Origin: JABURQ01 sp029243145
GTDB taxonomy: Bacteria > Planctomycetota > Planctomycetia > Planctomycetales > Planctomycetaceae
Length of the DNA: 64,000 bases
Reading direction: 5' to 3'
NCBI GenBank assembly: GCA_965660145.1
Contig: CBFHYX010000006.1
Coordinates: forward strand, 62,001 to 126,000
A program made the translations under genes and the position numbers. Below are positions 8,936 to 16,550 of the stretch, one piece after another (the stretch's first letter is position 1; each line of letters starts with the position of its first letter). The notes under the pieces are model-generated. The model made no database searches and was not told where the DNA came from. It saw only the letters and a program-made list of their open reading frames with translations.

Positions 8936-9157
8936 ATGATGCGGAAACTTGTTCTCACCGGACTGATGCTGGCCATCTCTGCGGTTCAAGTCGGTTGTTT
9001 TGTCCCCATCTGGTCATCGAACCGGGATACACGGGCACGTCAACTGATTAACTCCTCGGAGTCACAGCGGCACATCAATGAGATTTGGGAACGAATCTGG
9101 TTCCTCGATGCTCCAGATTTTGCCACACCATACCGTGTCCACGGCGGCGTCATTTAG
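8936..9157 (+). CDS. Small exported (possible lipo-) protein, unknown function
   Basis: A 73-aa protein starting at ATG 8936 or 8939, supported by AGGGAGAA just upstream. The N-terminus MMRKLVLTGLMLAISAVQVGC is a signal peptide ending in Cys21. The -3 residue is Gln rather than Leu, so the lipobox is imperfect, yet VGC at the end of a short hydrophobic stretch still suggests a lipoprotein. The mature part (about 52 aa) contains INEIWERIWFLDAPD and TPYRVHGGVI, with no recognised domain. This compact layout recalls small exported proteins I associate with planctomycetes. A 10-bp hairpin 20 bases after the stop may end its transcript. It is probably real, but its function is unknown. Confidence 0.7.
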   Translation: MMRKLVLTGLMLAISAVQVGCFVPIWSSNRDTRARQLINSSESQRHINEIWERIWFLDAPDFATPYRVHGGVI

Positions 9158-9176
9158 TTCATTGTTCAGTCAATCT

Positions 9177-9205
9177 CCTCACCCGACTCTTTGTTTCGGG
9201 TGAGG
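9177..9205 (+). terminator. Stem-loop after the small exported protein gene
   Basis: A perfect 10-bp inverted repeat, CCTCACCCGA (9177-9186) and TCGGGTGAGG (9196-9205), with a 9-base loop, begins 20 bases after the stop codon at 9157. There is no downstream T-run, so it is either a weak intrinsic terminator or an RNA 3'-end stabiliser. Confidence 0.45.
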
Positions 9206-9396
9206 TGGGCAGAGCGTGACGATGATGGCTTAGTGATCGACGCGGACTTGAACTTTTCGAGTCCCGCGACGACCCAAGTTCGCTCTGCGCTAGTATTCTG
9301 TCGTGGAAACTCATTCTGCGGCGTTGCGACCGAGGTCTCTCGGTATTACATTCGATGTTCATAAAAAATCATCGAATCGAAATACACGAGTATTCT

Positions 9397-10314
9397 GTGA
9401 ACCGCCTCGAAGTCAAACTCAATCGTCTCACCCTGAAAAATCCTATTCTCGTGGCCTCGGGAACCTTTGGCTATGCGAAAGAGATGCAGGCGTTTGTCGA
9501 TTTCTCTCAACTTGGTGGCTTGATTCCCAAGACCATCACACCCACTCCGCGGATCGGAAACAAACCACCACGGACGGTCGAGACGTCGTCCGGTCTACTC
9601 AATTCCATCGGCCTCGACAACGACGGACTCGATACCTTCATCGACACGCACCTACAATATTTGCTGAGCTTGGGATCCGCCGTCATCGCCAACATTGCCG
9701 GGAAGTCGGTCGATGATTTTCGGATGATGGCCGAACGTCTCGCGGGCATTGATGGTGTCGCCGGGTTGGAACTCAATATCTCTTGCCCAAATGTCACGGG
9801 CGGCGTTGATATGGGGACCGATCCCCGATTAACGGAGGAAGTGGTGCGAGCCGTTCGTGAGTCGTGCGATTTACCAATCATCGCCAAGCTGACTCCCAAC
9901 GTCACCGATGTGCCGTTGATCGCACAAGGTGCCAAAGACGGTGGCGCGGATGCCGTCTCGCTGGTGAACACTTTTCAGGGCATGGCCGTCAACTGGCGCA
10001 AACGCAAACCGATTCTCGGAAACGGCATCGGTGGACTCTCGGGGCCGGCGATCAAACCGCTCGCCTTGAGAGTCGTCTATCAGGTGGCCAGTAAAGTCGA
10101 TATTCCGATCATCGGCATCGGGGGTATCGCGTCTATTGACGACGTGATGGAATTTATCGTGGCGGGTGCAAGTGCCGTTCAAATCGGTACGGCCAACTTC
10201 TACAATCCCGGCCTCTCATCGCAACTGGTCTCCGAGTTGGATCAGATTAGTCAGGAAGAAGATTGCACGAACATCTCGGAACTCGTCGGCACGCTGCAAT
10301 TCCCTAAAAAGTGA
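9397..10314 (+). CDS. pyrD: Dihydroorotate dehydrogenase, class 1B (PyrD catalytic subunit)
   Basis: A 305-aa TIM-barrel flavoprotein. I place the start at GTG 9397 because the translation then begins MNRLEVKLNRLTLKNPILVASGTFGYA, which matches the family start; ATG 9355 is an in-frame alternative adding 14 residues. NSIGLDN and NISCPN are FMN and substrate motifs, the latter with the Cys typical of class 1 catalytic loops. IIGIGGI and GASAVQIGTANF form the phosphate-binding end. The enzyme oxidises dihydroorotate to orotate in pyrimidine synthesis. Class 1B forms pair with an Fe-S subunit PyrK, which is not encoded nearby. A dispersed short repeat begins 16 bases after the stop. Confidence 0.95.
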   Translation: MNRLEVKLNRLTLKNPILVASGTFGYAKEMQAFVDFSQLGGLIPKTITPTPRIGNKPPRTVETSSGLLNSIGLDNDGLDTFIDTHLQYLLSLGSAVIANIAGKSVDDFRMMAERLAGIDGVAGLELNISCPNVTGGVDMGTDPRLTEEVVRAVRESCDLPIIAKLTPNVTDVPLIAQGAKDGGADAVSLVNTFQGMAVNWRKRKPILGNGIGGLSGPAIKPLALRVVYQVASKVDIPIIGIGGIASIDDVMEFIVAGASAVQIGTANFYNPGLSSQLVSELDQISQEEDCTNISELVGTLQFPKK

Positions 10315-10330
10315 GAACTGGAGTGTTATT

Positions 10331-10368
10331 GACGCAAAGCCGCCGAGACGCGGAGAATCGCAAAGAGG
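10331..10368 (+). repeat. Dispersed 'GACGCAAAG' short repeat, copy 1
   Basis: Begins GACGCAAAGCCG and continues through CGAGACGCGGAGAATCGCAAAGAG. Copies in the same orientation occur at 62828 and 62921, and a copy in opposite orientation at 11824-11848. Such sequences are widespread intergenic repeats in planctomycete and other genomes; their function is unknown. This copy marks the left side of the AT-rich island of broken genes. Confidence 0.6.
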
Positions 10369-10567
10369 CTCGCATTGCTATTCTCGATAACGACTCTGCC
10401 GTTCCAAACGATGAATCTTGGTTGGATGGAGGTGCTTAAATTTGTTTTCCGTTATTGTTGGTCTGGCGCACTGAGCATCAGTTGATTCAACAGTCACTTT
10501 TCTCCTTAGACCGCTGTTCCGCATAAATGACTTTTAAGAGGATGTCGATGTCTGTAAATACGACATT

Positions 10568-11002
10568 ATGGATTCGGGATTCCGAATTAAAAGCTTTTCG
10601 CCAGCATATCTTCTGCTCTTACTTCCACTCTTGGGAATGGGTGTCCACACGTTTTTTATCTCGATGAGAACTGGGGGCTGCCTGATTACATTCATTTCCA
10701 GATAGCAGGAGGGATAGAGATAAGTGAGTTTGGTAAAACGATTATTTATTATATACTGCTGAGCATCATGTCGTTCATTGTCCTCGTGATGTCTACCTTC
10801 TCCGAAGCTGTCTTTGATCGGAATGCTGGGGTATTTCTGTGGAGGCAATATTCTGTTTACGGGATATTTATTCGCTCTTTTCCAGTTTCAGCATTATCGC
10901 GTATTACGATCGATTGCAAGAATACGAGTCACCCCAGAGGCAAAGATGTGTATTTTTGTTCCTTGTATTTTTGCATCAACAATAAAGTATCACCATTCAT
11001 GA
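10568..11002 (+). pseudogene. Frameshifted small membrane protein (gene A of AT-rich island)
   Basis: Reading from ATG 10568 gives MDSGFRIKSF followed by a hydrophobic helix (AYLLLLLPLLGMGVHTFF). The frame must then shift at a T6 run (10652-10657) to continue as YLDENWGLPDYIHFQIAGG and a second helix (TIIYYILLSIMSFIVLVM), and shift back at the GGGG near 10827-10831 to give GGNILFTGYLFALFQFQHY and a third helix ending KYHHS with TGA at 11000-11002. That stop overlaps the ATG of gene B as ATGA, the usual arrangement of coupled genes, which supports this reconstruction. The product would be about 145 aa with three to four membrane helices. No family is recognised. Both breaks fall at homopolymers, so decay and sequencing error are both possible. 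Confidence 0.5.
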
Positions 11003-11737
11003 GTTATGAATTGAATCTAAATAGTGACCAAAAGAATTACCATCAGGAGATGATTTCTCAAGTGCAGGCTGTTATTGACGAATCTCAGTCTGTGAAAGGG
11101 GAAGCAGTCAACGTTGATCGAAGGCTGAAACAGTTAGAGAGTAAGGAAAGATGGTACTACCCGCATTTGCGTGAAGTGGCACCTCATTCCCATCGGATTT
11201 ATAACTATAACCTCGCAACCATGTTTGGGCTCCCGGGGTTACTGTTTGTGCTATCATTTTTTCCATACACGGAAATGGTTCAGTCTGTGTACCAGCTTGC
11301 AGACTATGAGGCAGTTCTGGATAACATTCCTTTTTTTGTGGCGATATTCATCTTTTCTGTGAGTAGTGTTTTTTTTGGTGTTGATGATTATCTCCGGACT
11401 ATTCAGTGTAGTGTCAGTCAATGTGGCAAGTGGCGTGATCAGCAAGCGATCATTTGGCATTATCTGGTATTCCACAGAGAAAAAGAGAATCTTGGATGTC
11501 GATAAGATCCTAATACAGAGGACCTATGAGTATCGAAAAGGAGTGGATAATCAATCGGGTCCCACAACGGAATTTACCTGCCTTTCATTTTCTTTCAGCG
11601 ATGAGCCGCAGATGCAAATCACAGAGAGTATCGCTGGATATGAGAACGAAATTGTTTGCCGTCATATTGCAGATAAACTCAGTCAAATACTCAATGTAGA
11701 AGTTTCTGAAATTTCAGAGGAAAGAACACTCAATTAG
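10999..11737 (+). pseudogene. Frameshifted membrane protein (gene B of AT-rich island)
   Basis: Starts at ATG 10999, overlapping the gene A stop by four bases. The first frame reads MSYELNLNSDQKNYHQEMIS, a charged helical region, then helices at MFGLPGLLFVLSFF and IPFFVAIFIFSVSSVFF. It then shifts at a T8 run (11369-11376; seven T would keep the frame) into LVLMIISGLFSVVSVNVASG and a C-terminal soluble part (ILDVDKILIQRTYEYRKG to SEISEERTLN, stop at 11735-11737). Reassembled length is about 245 aa. Without the shift the first frame runs to 11505 with a scrambled tail. Function is unknown. The region is clearly more AT-rich than its neighbours, suggesting recent acquisition. Confidence 0.5.
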
Positions 11738-11823
11738 TTCAAAGAGAGATGAATCCCATGACGAATCTTTGCGACTGAAAGCACAACATAAAATGAATTT
11801 ATAATCGTCGTTCATTTCAATCC

Positions 11824-11848
11824 TTTGCGCCTCTGCGCCTTGGCGTGA
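11824..11848 (-). repeat. Dispersed 'GACGCAAAG'-type short repeat, inverted copy 2
   Basis: Top strand TTTGCGCCTCTGCGCCTTGGCGTGA, whose complement is the same family as the repeats at 10331, 62828 and 62921. With the copy at 10331 it brackets the two frameshifted genes in inverted orientation. It contains an in-frame GTG of the following DUF2293 reading frame that I do not accept as the start. Confidence 0.6.
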
Positions 11849-11892
11849 TCAAAAAAACGACGTATCTCACTCCCACAGAAAGAACTGGCAGG

Positions 11893-12570
11893 ATGCCCAC
11901 GACAACACGGATTGTTCAACCGGGACCAAGCACACGAGTTGTGCGGACTTCTGACGGACAAGATCTCGAAGTGCCGGCGAATTGGGAACTCTTACCTCCC
12001 GGCGATGCAACACTCACTCGGCGCGTCAAAGCCGGCGGTCCGACGTGGACGGTTCAAGAGAAGAAAGGGCGTAAAATCTTCTCGAAAGGTGTTTGGGCGG
12101 ATGCTGATCGTATTAAGACAATTCGTGAAGACTTGGATGCCGAGCGTTCGACGGATACCTATAAAAAGAAGCGAGCCACCGACCTCGCTCGCAAAGAGAA
12201 AAAACACAACCAATACGTCGCAGAGTTCCGCGAGGCAGTCTTCTCGTTTTTGAATTTTGCCGTGGTCTATGAGTCGCAGGCGAAGCAATTGGCCGATGCG
12301 GTTACCACGCATGCAACACCTGTCGGTAGCGGGACCGTCGCGCGAACGGAACGAATTCCTCTGGAGCAACGAGCCGAGTCAGCCGTGATCGCCTGGCTGA
12401 GACATGCCACGACAGCGTACGACGAAATGAAGATTGCCCGCATCAAAGGGAAGCGGCGTGAAGTTCGACGGCAACTGGCACAACAGTCTCGCGCCATTCT
12501 CGATTCCTACCGGCGAGGAGATGCGATTGAGACGCAATGCCCATTACAGCGAGCGTTGGAAAACTTGTAG
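11893..12570 (+). CDS. DUF2293 domain-containing protein
   Basis: A 225-aa protein starting at ATG 11893 (MPTTTRIVQPG); a GTG at 11845 is rejected because it lies inside a dispersed repeat. The N-terminal half has WELLPPGDATLTRRVKAGG and QEKKGRKIFSKGVWA, followed by a strongly charged helical stretch (KKKRATDLARKEKK). The DUF2293 core covers about residues 110-200 with HATPVGSGTVARTERIP, AVIAWLRHATTAYD and IKGKRREVRRQLA. DUF2293 proteins occur in bacteria and fungi with no assigned biochemical role; the basic composition would suit nucleic-acid binding, but that is inference. No signal peptide or membrane segment. It stands alone next to the AT-rich island. Confidence 0.85.
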   Translation: MPTTTRIVQPGPSTRVVRTSDGQDLEVPANWELLPPGDATLTRRVKAGGPTWTVQEKKGRKIFSKGVWADADRIKTIREDLDAERSTDTYKKKRATDLARKEKKHNQYVAEFREAVFSFLNFAVVYESQAKQLADAVTTHATPVGSGTVARTERIPLEQRAESAVIAWLRHATTAYDEMKIARIKGKRREVRRQLAQQSRAILDSYRRGDAIETQCPLQRALENL

Positions 12571-12654
12571 ATCGAGAGTCAGATTGAAGACTTTTTGTCA
12601 GTATCTCTTTCAGCGACAGACTGTTTTTTTTGTTTTAAGATGATGTAATGATTC

Positions 12655-13047
12655 TTAAAAGGGGCCCCATTCACCCGGTCTAACTTCACAGGATTGATTT
12701 TCGCATAGCTCTGAGCAGAAAAAGTATTGAGTACTACATTGTGAAATGGCGCTGTTTCTGCGTGTGGCAGCGTTGTCCAAGCAGTTTCCGCAATTTGTGG
12801 ATGTGGCGCAGCGAAAGATGCGGATGTTACGCGTGTTTCCTGTGATGTTGTGTTGATTGATACAAGCGGTGACATCAGAGTTTTGTCTTTGATTTGCCGC
12901 ACCTCGACAACCAGAAAGACTTGTCAAGCAATAGTTATTGTATGCCGAAAATGATTCGTCCCAAGGAAAAGCATCGACGTAGTGTGAATGCTTCAGTGCA
13001 AAGATCAATAACAAAATACACGTCACACGTAAGCTCGAATTTATCAC
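12655..13047 (-). CDS. Putative secreted cysteine-rich protein, unknown
   Basis: A 130-aa reading frame whose start I place at GTG 13047, preceded by GGAG at a 7-base spacing; a GTG at 13080 would add 11 residues. The N-terminus (MINSSLRVTCILLLIFALKHSHYVDA) looks like a signal peptide cleaved near residue 26. The mature part has ten cysteines spread over about 100 residues, including a CGNC motif (STNCGNCLDN), CSTQYFFC and SELCENQSC. An even number of cysteines in an exported protein suggests disulfide bonding. No domain is recognised. Evidence that it is a true gene is the coincidence of a ribosome binding site, signal peptide and cysteine pattern. It is divergent from the nitrilase-family gene. 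Confidence 0.5.
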   Translation of the reverse strand: MINSSLRVTCILLLIFALKHSHYVDAFPWDESFSAYNNYCLTSLSGCRGAANQRQNSDVTACINQHNITGNTRNIRIFRCATSTNCGNCLDNAATRRNSAISQCSTQYFFCSELCENQSCEVRPGEWGPF

Positions 13048-13296
13048 ACAGAATCTCCGATGGAGGTTGAGGGGAATCACCGTATGTCTGTTGAACTAGG
13101 TTCGAGGTAAATAGGTCACTCGATTCCTGAAGAATTGCTTTTTTTTCTGACATTCATCGAAAGGATTGGGTGAGCAATTTTCCAGTGGTCAGTGAATGAC
13201 CAAGTGACTTGTTATGCTGACATGGACATCTTGAATTGTGTAGCGTTTTATAAGAGAAGCAATTCATTCAGACTAATATAATTTATTGATCACTTC

Positions 13297-14175
13297 ATGA
13301 AATCACTCCGCGTTGCCACTTGTCAGTTCCCCGTTGAACCCGATATCGACAGCAATAGCCGTTACATCCTGAAACAGATGCAACAAGCGGCCGAGCAAAA
13401 CGCCGACATTGCTCACTTCTCGGAATGTGCTCTTTCCGGTTACTCGGGTGTCGAATTCAAATCGTTTCACGGCTTTGATTGGGACAAACTGAAAGCCGCC
13501 ACACAAACGATTCAGGCGGCGGCCAAAGAATTCAAACTTTGGACTTTGCTCGGTTCGTCACATCGCTTGACCGGTGCGCATAAGCCGCATAACTGCCTTT
13601 ATGTGATCGACAATCGCGGCAACATCATTGATCGGTACGACAAACGATTCTGTACTGGCAAACACAAACCGAAACCAACGCTCGATCTCGCGCATTATTC
13701 TCCCGGCAATCAAGCCGTCACCTTCAAGATCAAAGGGATCACTTGCGGCGTGGCGATTTGTTACGAGTATCGGTTCCCGGAACTGTATCGTGATTATCTG
13801 AAGCGGGGCGTGAAAATTCTGTTTCAGTCGTTTCATAACGCTCGAAAAACGACGGTTGACGATGACGAGTACAACATCTGGGAGACCATTGTTCCCTCGA
13901 CGATGGCGTGTCGGGCAGCCGAGAATCATCTCTGGATCTCAGCCAACAACAGCACCGCGCGTCCATCATGCTGGCCCAGTTTTGCGGTTCGCCCAGATGG
14001 AGCCATCGTGGGGAAATTGAAGCTGCACACACCCGGCGTCTTGATCACCGATATGAAACTCGATCCGTCTTTGTTTGATGCTCCCGGTCCGTGGAGAGAA
14101 GCCAGCATGCAGGGCCAACTCTATTCGGGACAACCGGTCAGCGACCGCCGTTCGACCGATCGGACCGGGTTGTGA
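13297..14175 (+). CDS. Carbon-nitrogen hydrolase (nitrilase superfamily amidohydrolase)
   Basis: A 292-aa cytoplasmic hydrolase with the complete Glu-Lys-Cys triad: Glu43 in HFSECALSGYSG, Lys in IDRYDKRF and Cys in CGVAICYEYRFPE. The fold's conserved beginning, LRVATCQFPVEPD, is present and the length is typical. Superfamily members hydrolyse amides, carbamoyl groups or nitriles through a thioester intermediate. The subgroup (aliphatic amidase, omega-amidase, N-carbamoyl hydrolase and others) cannot be settled by eye. It stands alone, divergent from the cysteine-rich secreted protein. Start ATG 13297 matches the family N-terminus. Confidence 0.9.
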   Translation: MKSLRVATCQFPVEPDIDSNSRYILKQMQQAAEQNADIAHFSECALSGYSGVEFKSFHGFDWDKLKAATQTIQAAAKEFKLWTLLGSSHRLTGAHKPHNCLYVIDNRGNIIDRYDKRFCTGKHKPKPTLDLAHYSPGNQAVTFKIKGITCGVAICYEYRFPELYRDYLKRGVKILFQSFHNARKTTVDDDEYNIWETIVPSTMACRAAENHLWISANNSTARPSCWPSFAVRPDGAIVGKLKLHTPGVLITDMKLDPSLFDAPGPWREASMQGQLYSGQPVSDRRSTDRTGL

Positions 14176-14357
14176 ATTCGTTACTTCAGTTTTCATCAGT
14201 CTGTGATGATCTCATCTTTTACTGAGGAAAACGTTCCAAATATTTTACTATTTCGTGGTTCTGTCCTAAACATCGTCTATTCTGTTCGTTTCGTGTAGTT
14301 GATACGTCCACGGCGAACGAGTTATTCCCCTCCTAATTGCTCAGAAAGCTCACATTC

Positions 14358-15339
14358 ATGTCTTCCACAAAGCAAGTCTGCATACCTGCTGCGAGAACTA
14401 AACGCGGTTTTTAAGCTCATTGAATTACTTGTTGTAATCGCCATCATTGCCGTTCTGGTGGCCTTATTGTTGCCAGCCGTCCAACAAGCACGCGAAGCGG
14501 CACGACGATCATCCTGCAAAAACAATTTGAAACAGCTCGGCTTGGCTTTGCACAATTATCACGACTCGCACACAGCATTGCCCCCAGGTTGGATCCAACA
14601 ACGCCTAAATAACTCGGCTTGGGGTTGGGGTGCATTTATTTTGCCATTCGTTGATCAGGCACCATTGTATAACCAGTTGAACTTGGGAACTCCTCTCGAT
14701 CTTGCTGAAACAATGTCTGATGGTACTTTACTCCCATTGCTTCAAACCCAAATTGCTGGTTTTCGTTGCCCTTCGGATACCGCTCCAGAATTGAATAGCG
14801 GACATATACCTAATAATGCCAGCGACACTCCTGTACCCATTGCAACTTCAAACTACCCAGGAATTGAAGACGGAGACATGTGGGATACAGTCGCGGGTGA
14901 GCCATTTCAAGGATCATTTAACCGGAATGTTAGTCTGCGATTTCGCGATTATACCGATGGTCTCTCCAACACCTCAGTGGTAGGGGAACGTAACTGGAGA
15001 TTACAAAAAGGTGGAACTACATTGGAATGTAACGCGGCTATCATATTCGGAGTCGATGGTGATGGATCGGAAATCCACGAGCGACATGGAAATGCCATTG
15101 GACGTTTTGGGATTAATCCTGATGGTTCAACGACCATTGGTAGTACTACCACTGCCGAATGCGCTCGTGGCTTCAGTAGTAATCACACGGGAGGAGCACA
15201 TTTCCTATTAGGGGATGGGGCCGTGCGATTCATTAGCGAAAATATCGAGAATGACCCCGATCCGACCGATGGCAATGAAAACTTTCTTTTCCAGAATCTC
15301 TTAAATCGCAACGATGGGAATCCGATCGGGAACTTCTGA
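14358..15339 (+). CDS. DUF1559 prepilin-like exported protein, frameshift at the cleavage motif
   Basis: Planctomycete DUF1559 (SBP_bac_10) protein. The expected start is ATG 14358, reading MSSTKQVCIPAARTKRGF and then hitting TAA at 14412-14414. One base to the right the frame continues as KLIELLVVIAIIAV and PAVQQAREAARR to the stop at 15339. The break therefore falls between GF and LIELLVV, the normal prepilin peptidase site (GFTLIELLVV). The long frame can also be entered from 14299, but that N-terminus lacks family character. Later landmarks are intact: CKNNLKQLGLALHNYHD, RCPSDTA, GLSNTSVVGE, SSNHTGGAHFLLGDGAVRFI. These proteins are thought to be pseudopilin-like surface proteins present in many copies per genome. 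The break is a 1-base insertion in a T5 run, or a +1 slip site (TTT-TAA), or a sequencing error. Confidence 0.8.
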
Positions 15340-15399
15340 TGATCCCTCTGTTCGGTGATCTACAGTCACATAGAAATCACACAATACGTCTTGCCGGTT

Positions 15400-15879
15400 T
15401 CAATGATCGTCGTCGTGCAGCGCGGCGTGTTCTTCGTCGTTGGTGGGACGGGTGTCGCGGCCGCGTTCGGACGTGATCTCGATCCGGTCCAGAAATTTTA
15501 CGTTCGCGCATTCGTCGAGTTCCTCAGTTTGGCAGGCTGCCGGGTTGGGGATGACAAACCTCGTCGGTCCTCCCTTCTCGACGGGCAAGGCTGCTCCATC
15601 AAGAGCGTAAATGACAATGCCGGTCTCGATGACCGTCGGGTCGGCAGGGATGCTGGAGGCGAAATCATCGTGGGAAGCATGGAACGTGATCCAGAAATCG
15701 CCAATCGTTGGTTGAACGAGATCGAGGATCCCTTGGAGCGTCAATCCGGCTCCCTTGCGGTCGGGTATTTTCTCAGTGACATTGGGGGCCTGAATTTCTT
15801 GTGGTAATGACTGGAGATCTTGAAGCGTCCACGCTTGAGGTGAGGCAACAAGTCCGTCGATGGTGAGTAATGTGGTCAT
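15400..15879 (-). CDS. Small molybdopterin-binding-domain oxidoreductase (sulfite oxidase-like fold)
   Basis: A 159-aa protein matching the short form of the oxidoreductase molybdopterin-binding domain (sulfite oxidase/YedY-like). It begins LLTIDGLVASPQAWTLQDLQ, a usual opening, followed by GLTLQGILDLVQP, VIYALDGAALPVEKGGPTR and FVIPNPAACQTEELDECANV, with KFLDRIEIT near the end. Only about 145 residues belong to the domain, far shorter than a full sulfite oxidase (about 350-400), and the usual N-terminal cofactor Cys is not evident, so cofactor binding may be partial or lost. The C-terminus is rich in acidic residues and His (DEEHAALHDDDH), a possible metal-binding tail. No signal peptide is seen. 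Fold assignment is fairly secure; activity is doubtful. Confidence 0.75.
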   Translation of the reverse strand: MTTLLTIDGLVASPQAWTLQDLQSLPQEIQAPNVTEKIPDRKGAGLTLQGILDLVQPTIGDFWITFHASHDDFASSIPADPTVIETGIVIYALDGAALPVEKGGPTRFVIPNPAACQTEELDECANVKFLDRIEITSERGRDTRPTNDEEHAALHDDDH

Positions 15880-15960
15880 TGGCTTATTATCATTAGAAGT
15901 TGTAGAACATCAGAGCGAAGTTTATCGTATCTTTTTTCTGGACTCTTGCCACTCAATGGC

Positions 15961-16251
15961 TCAACGGTCTGACCAATAGTTGGGGGAGCGAGAGGCGTGA
16001 GCCAATGCGATAATGACGACCTTGGTACCATCCCGGCGAAAGATGACTTGAAAAGGAAACCGCTGCATGATTACGAATCGGTGTTTTTCATCACTAAGGG
16101 GGAATCGTTCAGGATCGTGATGGAGTTCCTGAACAACCCGGCCAAACTCACGATCAAAATCCTCTGCAATCGCGAGACTTTGCTTGGCATACCAACAAAG
16201 TGAGTCAGTAAAGTCTTTTTCTGCGGCAGAAGTCACAATGACGCTAGTCAT
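15961..16251 (-). CDS. RelE/ParE-type toxin of a type II toxin-antitoxin pair
   Basis: A 96-aa basic protein of the RelE/ParE superfamily. It begins VIVTSAAEKDFTDSLCWYA, the usual beta1-alpha1 segment, and ends FPFQVIFRRDGTKVVIIALAHASRSPNYW, the conserved beta-hairpin and C-terminal strand (A.aH..R.p.YW). Its start overlaps the end of the antitoxin gene by 8 bp, so the two are translationally coupled with antitoxin first. ParE-type toxins poison gyrase while RelE types cleave mRNA on ribosomes; the sequence alone does not separate them. The pair sits beside the molybdopterin-domain gene without other mobile-element signs. Confidence 0.88.
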   Translation of the reverse strand: MTSVIVTSAAEKDFTDSLCWYAKQSLAIAEDFDREFGRVVQELHHDPERFPLSDEKHRFVIMQRFPFQVIFRRDGTKVVIIALAHASRSPNYWSDR

Positions 16252-16480
16252 TTAGTCCAGCCTGTTTGCGAGCACGCTGCCTCACATTCTCCCATGTGTC
16301 AGATTCCATTTGTCCCGATTCGTACTCTTGGCTGCGTCGATCGACTTCATTCAGCCAGTCCTGACTTGGCAGACTCCACTTCTCCGGAGAAACCTCTTCC
16401 CAAAGTGCGGCCAGAAGTTGTGTACGTTCCTCTTGTGAAAGACCTTGTGCAGCGGTCAGGATTTGTTCGTAAGTCGTCAT
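16244..16480 (-). CDS. Addiction module antitoxin (TIGR02574-type)
   Basis: A 78-aa protein starting at ATG 16480 (MTTYEQILTAAQGLSQEER); an upstream in-frame ATG adds 8 residues. The opening helices, LSQEERTQLLAALWEEV, are typical of the putative addiction module component family (about 70-80 aa) that pairs with RelE/ParE-like toxins. The C-terminal half is charged (VDRRSQEYESG, VRQRARKQAG) and would wrap the toxin. It precedes and overlaps the toxin gene by 8 bp, the standard order for autoregulated type II modules. No operator palindrome was found by eye in the short gap before priA. Confidence 0.85.
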   Translation of the reverse strand: MTTYEQILTAAQGLSQEERTQLLAALWEEVSPEKWSLPSQDWLNEVDRRSQEYESGQMESDTWENVRQRARKQAGLND

Positions 16481-16550
16481 CAATTTATTGTAACAATCGG
16501 ACAAATAAGCGCATAGGAAATTTTACGTCGTTTGTCATGCTGTTCGGGAT

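Noticed and set aside
10768..11505. A single intact 245-aa protein across the AT-rich island
   Set aside because: The frame joins parts of two genes; other frames supply the expected membrane helices and an ATGA overlap at 10999-11002.
11845..11892. N-terminal extension of the DUF2293 gene from GTG 11845
   Set aside because: The extension lies inside the dispersed GACGCAAAG-type repeat and encodes nothing conserved.
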